Shown here: piece after piece, positions 34,400 to 47,198 of the stretch
Position numbering within the stretch: position 1 is the stretch's first letter
Layout: each line of letters opens with the position of its first letter
Assembly (NCBI GenBank): GCA_948567375.1
Contig: OX419759.1
Location: 21,420,744 to 21,484,743, forward strand
Direction of reading: 5' to 3'
Length of the DNA stretch: 64,000 nucleotides
DNA from: Lunularia cruciata
Lineage: Eukaryota; Streptophyta; Marchantiopsida; Lunulariales; Lunulariaceae
The notes under the pieces: model-generated
What the model was told of the DNA's origin: nothing
Database searches by the model: none
The model's input: only the letters and a program-made list of their open reading frames with translations
Made by a program: the position numbers and the translations under genes

Positions 34400-35049
34400 A
34401 CATATTAATGTAGCATACGATGAAAGAAACATCATCCAGTGCATTTGCTCTTCTATCCATGGATTACGCCAAGCAGTGTTCTGTCTAAAGTAATAGACAG
34501 CGTGGAGAGCTCCAAGGAAGGAGTGAAGGTATTTAAGTCAGGTGTATGAAGTAGTGTTCCAACATAGTGTTGAAGATTTATTCTCGGTTCTATGACGGAT
34601 GCACCAGGGCATTTATCCCAGGTTAAGGTGGTTAATTTGTCCAGACTGCCTCCGTAATACTGCAGTGTTGCATTCCAGGTTGTCAACAAAGAGAGAGCAA
34701 GAATGAAATTCCGCATTTCCAACACCTTAAACCCTGCCCCGTCCAACAAAGCTTTTGTCAGTGTCTTTAAGAGTACAAAGGACTTGAGACCCATCTAGTG
34801 ACTAACTCGTATGTTCCATCCTCTCCCTTTACTAACAAAGGTTCAGAGACCACTATCACAGTCAGGTGGTTCGGTGCGGCATCCTTGACTACTACATCTC
34901 TGAATAGTAGTCGGAGAGTTCGCGTTTGCCACCTTTTGACAATTTGGAGTTTTATATTTCATATTTCATTTTGACTCCTTCGAGCTTTATATTTCATTGT
35001 TTCAACCAATGGGTCGATTAAGTTTTATTGGATGTGCCAGATTGAGAAC

Positions 35050-35240
35050 AGTGCAGCATAGTAATTATTTAAGGGACAATCGGAAGTGTTTGTGAAAATC
35101 CATTGCCATATAGGACTGATACCGTCAATATTTCATGAGGGTCGACTAAGTCTTCTTGCCGATTTGGGTGTTTGTCAAGTCGAAGTGCCAAATATTGGGG
35201 TTCGGTAAGGTTAATGTCTGAATAGGGTTTGGTGCCTTAA
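35050..35240 (-). repeat. Copy B of the dispersed repeat, inverted relative to copy A
   Basis: Its reverse complement aligns with 30000-30180, including AATATTTGGCACTTCGACTT and TATCAGTCCTA. The two copies are about 5 kb apart and bracket the ankyrin gene. Confidence 0.75.
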
Positions 35241-35279
35241 ATTTACCGAGGACTTTGTTTACTTCCGTGTCCTTCCTCC

Positions 35280-35450
35280 TTCCATAGCTCAGACATCTTA
35301 GGTGCTAAAGGGTAGATTTTTCATATGGATACTATTGGGGCTTAGCTCCTCTTTACCATTTATGTCTTCTCCTTGTACTTCTTCCCATCCCTTCTTGTTA
35401 TCCTATGCGGTCGCCTTTTCTTTCTTTTAAGAGAAAATAGTGCGAAGTTT
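35280..35450 (+). repeat. Dispersed repeat related to 39950-40240
   Basis: Shared blocks occur in the same order: GCTCAGACATCTTAGGTGC, then TTTTCATAT...ACTAT, GGGGCTTAGCTC, a pyrimidine-rich stretch with TTGTACTT, and GCGGTCGCCTTTTCT. The partner copy at 39950-40240 has the same order with CTCGGATATATCAGGGGC and GGGGCTTAACCTC. It could be an LTR fragment or a small non-autonomous element; class is unknown. Confidence 0.6.
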
Positions 35451-35559
35451 GAAGTGTCAGCATGTCAACGTATTCTCACCATGTGCCACTTCATGGACTC
35501 CTTTGAGGATAAGTTGTTGAGGGGGATGGTTCCTAGTGGTACCAGGGCAATGTTCTAAT

Positions 35560-38500
35560 TGGCCTATTTAGGACTCTGAAGACTTCCCTGAAAGCAAATC
35601 TCGACAAATATATCAAAAAGTAGAATTGAGAACATTCTCAAAATTCAACAAGAGACATGGTTTGCCTCCACTAACGTGTGTTATTCCTCGAAAACTTTTA
35701 AAATCTATCTCATATTGTGCATACGTGGAAAGAAGTTCTCGGTACTAAATGATAACCTAAAATTGTGACATTTCTTCTTATTGCAGTCTGCATTTGTTTT
35801 AAAGCATCCTTTTCGAGTGCTATAGATATACATGTAAGTGTGGTTTTAGAATATCAAAAATTTAACCAATGAGAGGTCTCGTCTCAAATAAACGTTCCAT
35901 TTTCAAAGGGATGCGTCTCCAAAATTGAGCTTATCTTGATTGAGCATTGTTGCCCTAACTCTCTTCACCGCGAAGGCAAATTCTCCAACATTGACGTTGA
36001 GCTGATGGGTCTCATACCCATAAATTTCCATAAAACCTGTTTTGGGTAGTATGGTGGGGTATTTGAATTTTATGGGGAAATGAAATGTTCGTAACGATGT
36101 AGAATTTAATCAGAATGAAAAACATGATCCATAAAATTTTATGGGGTTATGATAGTAAACGATTTTTTATTGTATTATATTGAGTGTTTAGCAATGTAGC
36201 TTTTAGCTAATGAGGTTAAATTTAAAATAAGAATTGTTATCTCCACTTGTAATCTCAATCATCAAGCACTTTTACATAAATTTTCAATTTTTTTTGTTTG
36301 TAAGGTATGAAAAATGTAATTTAATTTATAATCTAGCATGTATTCTTGGTTGTTTGTTATCCTTCTAGATATTGCCAGGATAAACACATAGTCTTTATAA
36401 GAAAATAAAACCTAAACATATTTCTCTCACACTAATATGAACAAATTGGGTGTACAATCAAGCATAAAAAACATAGAGAGATTTGAAAACAAACAAGTTA
36501 ATAATAAATCTCCATGTTTTGGTAAAAATATATTTCATAGCTTCTTTGCATATATTTATAGAGTTGCTCTAAAATTGTAGTCCAAAATTTGTTTCTAACT
36601 TGTCTTTAGATAAAGAAGTTGTACCTATTTTAGTGTAAAAATATCTATAAGATTTAGATTAAGATAATTTCTTTTCTATAGTTCTTATTCAATCTTTTTA
36701 GAACTTAATAAAAAGCTTAGAAGATAATATTTCTAAAGGTATATGGCAAGCACCAATTGGATAGCTACATCTCCTATGAATGTTTCCCTAACTTAGCCTC
36801 AGTTTTGTAGTTCAAATTTTAATTTTGAAACCATAATCAAGGTCTAATGTTAGTTATTGCATAAATTTTGCCAAAGTTTTATCTAGGGATTCATGTAAGC
36901 ACTAGGAATACTCTAGTAAGGTATAATCCTTTTAATCTGAATTCATACAGGAAAATTTACATTCAATTGAAGTTGAACTTATTACAATTTTTTAATTGGA
37001 GTTTGTATGCATCAGATTTCTTGCATGTAAACCTTAAGTCAACCTGATTTTACACAGTAGTTTGTTGTGTCTTTAATTATGAGTTTATACAGGAAAATGG
37101 GCATTCAATTGAAGTTGAAGATAAAATAATTCATTAGAGCTTATGACATTATTTTAATTGGAGTTTTCTTCATCAGATTTCGTGCTTATAAACCTTAAGT
37201 CAACTTAATTTTACTGGAGTAGTTAGTTGCGCCCTTACCTTATCTCATGTGAAGTTTGGAATCTGAATTCAAAACCAATCTCTAGATATAGATTAATTCC
37301 AAAGTTGTGTTAACTTTTGAGTTTTACAATCCAAAAGTATATTTCATCTAGTACTTTGAATTTCCTTTTCCAGTAATTCATATGAATATTTTGCACAAAC
37401 ATAATTCACAAATAATATTGAAAATTTTCAATTAATTCTAATAAATAAGAATTTGAGATGTGACCAAAATACCAAACATTATCATAAGCTCCACCTCAAC
37501 TCTTTTATTTCAAAGTTTTTAATTTCAATCAATTACATCAGCTTCACAACGACCTAAATGTTATGTTTTGTTGCCACAACACAAACAATTTTTTTCCACT
37601 TTCCAACCTAATTGACAAATTATGAAAAGCTAATGTGGAACTCTAAAAATCTTCCAATTTATGTGATTGAGTATAAATTAGACCCCACATCTTCCTTAAA
37701 TCATATCTTATAAAATATGCACTTAAATCTCATATTTTTCATCTTGTAATTATAGCCTTTTTGCTCCTCTTTTCAATGGTGGTCTTCTCTTGTAGAATAT
37801 CTTGGGAATGTCCCAAAACTTGCAACCTAGTACAACTTCTTTTCGATACATGGACTTACAAAATCCATCCCCATAGTGATACTTTGGTGCATCTTCCTCT
37901 ATAAAGACAATGTAACTTGTTAAATTCCAAACATGCACCTAAATAAATAAAGTAATATAATAGGATCCAGATTTTCCACCACCACTAAAGCCATGTACAT
38001 AAGACCAAAATGAACTATCATCTAAAGTTGAAAATGATCATGATATAAAATCTAAAACCTAATGAAAAAAGAGTTTAAGAGAAATAAATCAAGAGTTATT
38101 GAATATCTCTTAATCGCTTAATCTTAAACACTCTAACTCCTACACTTGTGCACCACTCTTGAATGTCCTAGCTTCTATACTCTACTCTCACTCATCGCAT
38201 GACTAAAACATAGTGATCTTTACAAAGCTTCCATCACCCATATATATAATATATCCACATGGAAACAAAATCATAATCCATATGGCTCATCATACGAGGG
38301 TGCATATATTTTTCATATAGCAAGGGATCAACAGAGTATCTTTACATAATCAATTATAACACTCTATAGATAAAGAACATTACATTATTTTTCACTAGTT
38401 AAACCAACCACAACACAAACCACAATCCTTAGAATTTATTGAGTAAAATTTTGTCCAAATATTTTGGATAAAGTATTTTTCTTGAAAATTTTAACTTTAT

Positions 38501-39800
38501 TACAAAACATTTAATAAAAGAACCCAATTCTCTTCGCTAGTACCCTTTTAATCCTTTTTAGATACATGCATAAATCGAAGAAAATACATAGAATCCTCAC
38601 ATTCCCACTCTCTCTTGTCTCATGGGTTGCACCAAAGATGTCTCCCGTGGTTTCACATAGGTATATGGCAAACCAAAATATAATAACTTCTTGATCTAAA
38701 GACATGCAACAACATAATATGAATTATGGATCTCGATGGAAAACAAAGATATCTAATCTATTTTGTATGAACGATTAGACTCATAAACTTGGATATCTTG
38801 ACTTTTTGTTAATGGATACATTAGATAGTTCATTTGGGTATTTGAGTCCCAAAATCTTACAATTAGATGCTAATATTGATTATCTGTCTTTCTATATTGG
38901 ACTTTAGAAGGTAGATTTTTTAATTTTAATTTTATTTTATTTTTTTAGTTATAAAAATCAGATTAAATTAATAATACATCAATTATCTCTCGAAAATCAA
39001 TATGAGTTATATATTCTAGTTAATTTACATAATTTTAGTTAAAAATAATTTCATGTATATTAGAAATAAAATATTAAACCATTATAACCACAGAAACCAT
39101 AGAAATATATTAAGTACTAATTTCAATTGAGAAAAACTGATAAGTAGAGGAGAAACACAAGCGCCAAACCATTTGCTTTGTTTGTTGATTTTCAATTTAT
39201 CTTCTCTATGAGGAAATTTGTAGAGTAACGGTGATAGGAGATTAAATTTTTCACTGCGTTATGTTTTTTAGCTATTTTTATTTGGACTATTAGGAGGAGG
39301 AGAAAAGAATCAAGGAAAGAGTATATAAGTAGCAATAACTCTAGCGATGCAACACAAGGAAACTGTATTATAGAGGCATAGATATTAACTTGATGATATC
39401 AGTGAAACTATTTTTTAGAGCATCATTTGTTGGATGCTTGGTATTTGACTAGGTATAAAGTATGAAGAAAATGCCCCCAAAAACTAGGACAGTACAACAA
39501 TAAAGGTAACATCTGCTAATGAAGGGAGAGCCTTCAAGTCCCATACATTCCATTCCCAGGGAACTGCAAGTTTGCTTGTCCCAAACCTCATGATCTACAG
39601 AAGTAGACACACTGCAGAAGTATGATTGGAATTTTACCAGGAACTTCATATTACGTTTACTGTCTGTCCAGCCTTTAGTGTGTTGGTTCCTAAAATGGCA
39701 GATGCAAATGCAGGTTTCCATCCGTTCATCCACTCTGACGCAGTATCGTGAAAGTGAAAGATGTTATATTTGGATGGTCAAAGAAGTCTTACCCACATGT
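35560..39800. other. AT-rich, gene-poor stretch
   Basis: From about 35,600 base composition stays strongly AT-rich. No open frame resembles a known protein. A diverged tandem duplication lies at 36942-37226 and is listed separately. The rest shows no recognisable feature. Confidence 0.5.
36942..37226. repeat. Two-copy tandem duplication, period about 142 bp
   Basis: Copy 1 (36942-37083) and copy 2 (37084 to about 37226) share ATACAGGAAAAT, CATTCAATTGAAGTTGAA, TTTTAATTGGAGTTT, CATCAGATTTC and AAACCTTAAGTCAAC in the same order. Several small indels separate them. Confidence 0.8.
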
Positions 39801-39814
39801 TTAATACTGTAATA

Positions 39815-40135
39815 CATGTGTAGACCATACGAACTTCAGATATATTAGGTGCAGTAGTGCAGATTTCTCATATAAACTCTATCATGTGTAGACCGTTTGG
39901 TAATACATGTGTAGACCTTACGAACTTGCATGGTTCAGATATCTTAGGTGCGGTAGTGCAGATTTCTCGTATAAACTCTATCATGTGTAGACCGTACGAA
40001 ACTTGCATGGCTCGGATATATCAGGGGCGATAGTGCAAATCTCTCGTATAAACTCTATCATGTGTAGACCGTACGAAACTTGCATGGCTCGGATATATCA
40101 GGGGCGATAGTGCAAATCTCTCATATAAACTCTGT
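39815..40135. repeat. Minisatellite of about 77 bp, four units
   Basis: CATGTGTAGACC marks unit starts at 39815, 39906, 39982 and 40059, with an extra truncated 13-bp start at 39893. Units are 76-78 bp and contain CGAACTTGCATGG or a variant, a TCAGATAT/TCGGATAT block, and TATAAACTCT. The last two units are almost identical, so the array was extended recently at its right end. It runs into the dispersed repeat that continues to about 40240. Confidence 0.88.
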
Positions 40136-40239
40136 CGGGGCTTAACCTCATTTTACCTCTTTTTTTTGTCTCTCCCTTCCTTGTACTTGATGGGGTCTTC
40201 CCCTCCTTCGTTTTTTCTGTGCGGTCGCCTTTTCTCGCA

Positions 40240-43200
40240 TGTTTAATACTGCAGGCTTGCTCCCTGGCACACTAGGAGGGTGCAGCGTCTCTAGTGTACC
40301 AGCTCTGAGATGCCGGCATCTTCGGCAGCATGTATGTTGATGGGGCATCTCAAAGAACCATTAGGGTCAAGTCATGTAACAACCACGAACGCCAGTTTGT
40401 ACATGTAGCTGCTTCATTCAAGGATCCGTGCTATTCCATGGCTTATTTGGAACAGAGGTCTGAAGGAGAGAATAGAACTGGGCAATAATCCCTGAAAGCA
40501 GCGACCTCAATTACATTCAATATTATTTGTGAAACGCAATTCCGAACTAGAATTGAATGTACAGATCAGACGTTCGATGGTATCTTACTGTAGGCTGCAC
40601 TGCGGAAAGAAGCAGCTGCTCTATCTAATATCAGGCATCTCTGCGATAGGTCCCTTCGAAATTCTCCTGGGAATGCAACCTTCTCGACTCTCAGATTTTT
40701 GTTGCTTTTCTTGAAAGAAATTTAAAAGTACATCGTTATTGCCATTTTACTTAGCAATTACAGTGCATGTGTTCACATTAGTTTCTACTGTCAAATACAT
40801 AAGTTAACTGGATTACTCTTTCTCGGTGCGGACAGCTAAGAACTGTTGACTCGAGAAATTGCTCATGGTACCTAGGTAGGACCCTGAAACAGACTGTTAC
40901 TATATTTGTTGTAAGGTTCCAAAACAACTCACAAGCGAAGAGAAAATAGCTACTGCTCCTAAGGACGCTTCTCGAGCTCTGCAACTGTTCTCCCATGGAC
41001 CAGAAATCAACAGTGGAGAACACAAACAACTTGAAAAAGTCAGACAAACTGATCATGACCACTCGCTTCTCCACGAGATCCTCTTGGGCGGTTCTTGGGT
41101 TGTAGCAAGCTCTCCTGTCGCGACGCCTTATAAAATGGCCAGCTAGGGCCCAGACACCAAGTCACAGCACTCCATGAGTGACAGGTAAGCTCAGACCATG
41201 GTCCACGATCCATAATTCGATGGTCGAACATCTTGAGTTAAGCAAGTGATTGCTACAATGCCGTCAGTCCCACCATACATCGAACCATTTTTCCACACTC
41301 CACAAGTTGAAATTGTGCTCTACCAAAATTATCCGCATTCATCGCCGGATCTGTGGATAGAGTAATTTCGGAGCATAACGGTTCTGTATGATGACCACTT
41401 GCAAATACTTCTTCGCGCACGTTCTGAAAGTAAAATTTCACCAGTATTTCACCCCTTTGTGCCACAGGGCCACTACAATCTCGAGAACGGCGTTTGTAAA
41501 ATACGGGATACCACATTGCTTCGGTTACAGAATTGCGATGTTTGGTGACATATTCAGCCAAGCCTCCTATTCTGCATACAAATGGAGCGAAGTCAATTTA
41601 TTGGCAAAGCTACAAAGAATGTTTCTACCGGTGCATACCGCAGCAAAGATCCTCGGAGGTAATAATAGCACAATTCATAAATGAAAGTGAATTTGCAGTC
41701 CTCCAGGTGACAATTCATGGCTGAACCTGGAACTGTAACGATACCGATCATGTATACCTCAAATGACCGAGCAGGTTGTCTTTCCTGAAAAGACTTGTAT
41801 GGTGATTTGCATTCCATATTTCAATGTCCAAGACATTGTGCTCCTTCAGTCCTCCGTTTCGAAAAGGGAAACAGAAGTGGTAGTTCCAAACGGGCTCTGA
41901 CCCTCCATCTGCGGGCAACTAGACACATGTACTTGAGTTTGAGCTACCCAAAGAACATGAATTCAGTTTCACAGCCGATTCTAGTTCTAATGGTATGGCA
42001 ACTGGATATGCATGATAATAACAATACAGAGACCGTGCTATACGTACGAAGATGGATGTCAGCTTACTTGTAGTATATAAATGTCAAGATTGACAAATAA
42101 GATTTATGTCATCTCTTCTGCAAATGCACCGTTCACAAAGGACTTCGTCGATTAAGTATATGAAGATGGACACATACAGTGTTAACCAGGTGCAATCTTG
42201 GTTTCGATTTGAGTTCAGAAGCAATCGCAGCTGCAATTGGAATAGTTTACAGGTCTGCGCAGAAGACCCACCTTGATGGACCGTCGACTCCAACGAAACC
42301 TTTTTGATTGCAGTGCCATTTATGATCTTTAAGTAAGGATCTGCGCTCCCTACAGTTTCAACCGTACGTGACGATTACTGGCATCGGCAATTCTTAATAA
42401 AGCAGAATTCGCAAGCAATCACGTTGGCTGTTTCACAAAATAAAGTGCGCCATGTGTGCTTTTGTTCCCGCCCTTGTTAAAAGCAGGGCGGATGCTGTGA
42501 GAAAATATGCAAGAAATGCACTTTGACACAAAATAGGAATCCGCTCTAATAGATTTGATTCATAGTCGGAGTGATCGTGTGCTTACCATGTCCAGCCAGT
42601 TCGTCGCCCTTGATATTGCGAGCTCGATAAACTTCCGCATGCAGGACGCCGTGGCCAAATGTTTTTTCAGGCTGACGAACTGGGTATGCCTTAATATCTC
42701 GCCTACCGTTTTGTCTTAGTGCACCCATTCTGCACCTATCAATTTCCCGGAGCGTGGAGTTTGAAGGGAGCCCGGACTCCTCCAAGAAGTTTACACTTCA
42801 TCCGCAGATGCTCCCAGGAGAGGTCTTGCAGAGAGAGAATAACATGAAATATCTAAGTTTTCCCTCCCTGTAAAATATTATCATGGAGTCTTCGTCTCAC
42901 TTCAAAATCTCTTTGCCCGCACTGCCTTGTTGTCTTACGATTGACAATTGACGGTGTAATTTCTGTGACTAACTCCACGATGACGCCTTCCTTCGTCTCT
43001 GAGGGTTCTCATATTCAACAGTCCAGCAAAACACGAAGAAACTGACTACAAATGCTGATCCGGGAACCAGTTCTTTCACGTAGCAAAATGTCCGGAAGGA
43101 AGTTCTAGATCTACGACCTTGATTACGGGTTGACCCTTTGCAGGTGGTGATGCTCTGGTCATGCACTCCGTCTCAGTTATGCAAACGTGACACAGAAGGA

Positions 43201-45925
43201 ACGCCCTATCAACAGGAAGAGTGAATCAGCATGTAGCACAGCTACCAACTGACCATGGGATTGAACGCAGACAGCAGTTCACTAGTCAGGGAGCCGGAAC
43301 ATTATCATTCTCTATGTAAAGTACAGTAAGCTTACTGCACAGTGTGGATCAGAACAGTTGCCTTGACTTATGCCCATCATCCTTCCCTCCCCTTCTTGAC
43401 GTGATAAATCATGGAACATAATTATGACTCAAACATGTACTTGTCATCTCCCGTGTACTCTCTAGTCAGCCAAAATCTTAACTACAGTTATATATGCGTT
43501 GTGGACAAAAACATTTAGTTAATAAGAGATGGACTTAGACTATTCCACACTTTCGCATCTCTGCCTAAAGTTGAGAGAAGCCTCGACGTGGCACGTCAAT
43601 CAGTTGGGCGGTCCATTATCAAGAATACGAAGAATACCATCTGAACATGGAGATAATGTACAGGGTTTAGGCCAAAGAAGAGATCAGGCGGCCGGGCCTG
43701 AAGTGGGGTCGAAGCTTAATTCTGGTCTCGAGTTTGGGGCAAAGAAGAGTTCAGGGCGAAGAATAGTTGGGGCGGCCCAACTTCTCGTTAAAATATTGGC
43801 ACCCCAAGTTTTGGCGGAAGAAGAATCAACGACGAAGAACAGTTGCGCCTAAACTTCGGGATAGAGTATTGGGATCGTGTTTCGCGTCAAACAGAGTTCA
43901 GGCTCAACGGTAGACCTCAATATTTACATAATTTTATTATATTCACATTCCTACTTAATAGTTTTGTTCTTGGCCAAAAGCCATCTTCTTTTAGACCAAT
44001 AGATACTTCGGTCGTAAGATTTTCTGGGTACTTTACAGAAATTGGAACTGAAGCAAGATATGAAAATTTTACAAGTTATAGTATAAGAATTTCCCATAAT
44101 TGAATAAAATGTGGCATATAAAGTACTATAAACTTCTAGAAAATTTCGAGAAAGTAACTAGGAAGTTTGATTAAAATTATTCAAAAGGTACCTACTATCT
44201 TCTTGGAATGTAAATTGTTAGAGATTGAGTTACTTGGCTATGAAGCAGGCCTATACCTATCTCAATTAAAAGTCTTACGAGGCCTTGTGTCATATGTAGG
44301 AGTTCAATCCGTTAATTCTTAGTCCATGTCTTATCTTCTATTTTCCCTCCTTGTTTTCTCTAATTTTAATCTTCTATAATTATATAACAGTATGAATAAG
44401 ATGGATAGAGACTATGGGATTTTTGCATCCTTGGGATATTTAAGTACTTTTTCATCAATTCATAGTGCTTTCTTTAGGTCATACTTTCTTAAGCACTATC
44501 TTAATGTCTGATGCGCCTTTGATACTTTCCAAATTATCAATGTATCTACTGTATCCAAATATTTCAAGATCAAAACTTAGAAAATTGGATCAAAGAATTT
44601 AAATTTTTTGTTTCAACTATTTGGATATTTTAATATTTTAAGCTCTAAAATTTATTTTAAGAAAATACATATTTAATTTAAATTAATTTCCATAAAATCA
44701 AAATGAAGTATCAATTGATAAATAACTTATTAAAAACCAATATTTGAAGAAGACATAGATATGATTGGACCCAAAATTGTATATAACTATAAAAAATGAA
44801 AAGAATACATATCATGGAATAAATTGTTTTTCTCAAATGATATATAAAAAGTTAAAATAATGATTTTAGATTGAAAATAAATAAAAATTTCCCAAATAAA
44901 TAAAAATTCTAATAAACCTAAAACATCCAAGTCGGATAAAATCTAATATGAATGAGCTTCTATCTTCTGCTTGGCCTTGGGCAAAGAAATCTAGAGTTAT
45001 GTGCATTGGCAATTGGGGTATTTGGATAAACCTACTTATAACCTTTGCTCTAGAATTTTAAGAGGAAATACTAACATCTCCATCAATCCACTTAAGACTT
45101 GGTGTTCAAACACATCATGTGAAATACCTTTCTCTCAAAACTTATCTTTTTATACACAATTAGTATATCTATGCACAAAGGAATTATTAGTTGAATTGTG
45201 ATTTGGATGCTTCATTCTATGAGGAACTTGTTATAGTTGATTGATCTTTTTACCAATTGATTGAACAAAGTGCTCCTACAACACACATAGACACAACTTT
45301 TTATGAGACAATCTTTTGCATATTAAATTATGAGTATTATTCCCCTAGCATTGTTCTCCAACATGATTAAATGAGGATGTAGTTGTTCATTTGATAGACC
45401 AATAAAATCCCTTATCTTTATTCCAATTCTTCAACAAGCTCACATCCAAAACATCTTATAACTTTGAAACCAATGGATGGTCTACTATGCTTAATGTGGC
45501 CTTCACTCCAAGCCAAAAACTATCCTCTAAATTTTTAATTGGTTTGATGTTCCAAGCATCTCTTGGATCTTAAAAAAGTATGTGTAATACATAGTCTAGG
45601 TCTTTGTATTAATCCCACCAAAGTAACATTTAACTTCTCTCAAATATTTGACATAGTTCTTAAGGTAAAAAAGCATCTCTATAAATTTTAGCTGTGAATT
45701 AATAATAGCTTTGCATATAGTACCATCAAAGTTTTCCAAGACAGAAATGTCTTTCTTGGGATTAGGATACTTCTCCACAAAGAACTACACTTTAGAAGTA
45801 ACCAAGGCATACTCTCACTTGGAAGATTAGAATATAACTTTGCATAGGAAAGTCTATCAAGGAGGATTGACCCATCATTTTATGTACAAAATCTTTAACA
45901 TAAAACCTATAATTAGTAGCTTATT
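40240..45925. other. Long stretch without supported genes
   Basis: Positions 40,240-44,100 have moderate GC and many short frames in all directions, none recognised. Positions 44,100-45,925 are AT-rich. An open frame at 43529-43852 is charged and repetitive and matches no family. The stretch may include old transposon debris that can no longer be recognised by eye. Confidence 0.4.
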
Positions 45926-45930
45926 GCATG

Positions 45931-46526
45931 TGTAATACAAGCAGCTAGACATATTATCTGGAGGTGAAAATTGGCCTACTAACATCTAGAAGGATGTTGT
46001 GTACAATGGGCTAGGTAGGTCAGACAGAGGTGTCACCAAATGAGTACTTCTACTAATAGAGTAGAAGCCAAAAATAGCCTAAAAACTTTAGAGCCAATTT
46101 TGGAGGCCTAATAGATGAATTAGGCCTTGAAAATGGAAAGATTCCCCCCTTGAGAGAAAAAGGCTTGCCTTCTCTACCATATGGTTTGTCTCATTGAGAG
46201 CTTTCCTATGGTATCTCACCCACGTGATTTTGAGCTCCTTACAAGAGGATACCCTAAAGATTCCCTTTGGTCAAACCTGTTTGACCAACTAGATAGGACA
46301 AGGAATGACATGTCACCCATCCAAACAACTAATCCAAGGATGGAGCTTGCTGACAAGTCACCAATCCATGTATCTGATCCAAGGGTGGAGGTTCCTTTGA
46401 GGGGATCCTCTTTGCTATATAATTAAAAGAAGGTGCTCCTTTGGGGCATCAAAGGATTGAGTGTGAAACTTGTGTTTTCTCTCTTGTATCTCTCTTGGAG
46501 AGTTCTCTTGTCCTCAGTTTATTACA
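45931..46526 (+). repeat. 5' LTR of the Gypsy element
   Basis: Contains a TATA-like GCTATATAAT near 46414 in the downstream part, in a position suitable for an LTR promoter. It aligns over its whole length with 51592-52188 and with the solo LTR at 57933-58522. Confidence 0.92.
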
Positions 46527-47198
46527 ATGGTTTCAGAGCGGGTGTTTTAACCTAAGAGAGTGGATCAACCCTCTTGGGAGAGCACGAGCTACTAAAATTG
46601 AGTAATTTGAGGTGGAGAACATAGTGCAATTGTTAGGCTTGGGAAGTGCTTTAGAGAGCGGATGGGATGGGTGCACCGAGAGGAAAATTTCCTGCAACTA
46701 GCTTTCCATTCTTGAATCCATTCCACATCAAGATTATGTACATCCAACGTGAGCAAATGAGAGTATCTCTAGTTTATCACTTTGGAGCAAAATTCATGGA
46801 CAAATTGATGAATTTACCAAACCCAATGATTCTACCTATGGTGGCATACAACATAGAGTGGGATCTGACAATCTACATTCTATTATGATGTTATGGATCT
46901 AAATGTACCTAATCCTCACCCTTTCAACACGCAAGTAGAAATCCATTATGTAGTTAGACCAAAAGTGATGTTTAGGGATTTTGCAGTCTGCAATTTTGGT
47001 GAGGTATATTATCAACGAGTGATAGCCTCTGAGGTCCCAACGGTAGCCCCCATAGTTTAGGCATCCTCCCGAGTGATCATTCTAACCCTTTATTGAAGTA
47101 GGAAGTAGCAATTGAACATTGGTTGTATGTAGGAATCATGTATCCGTAGTTGCAAGAGTTGATGCAAGGAATGCAAGAACGAGTTTTGAGAAATCAAG

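Noticed and set aside
34453-34794. 113-codon minus-strand frame starting with ATG
   Set aside because: No domain, no signal or membrane pattern, and no supporting neighbour; chance frames of this length occur elsewhere in the window.
43529-43852. 107-codon plus-strand frame
   Set aside because: Built from short internal repeats with an Arg/Gly/Glu bias; no family recognised.
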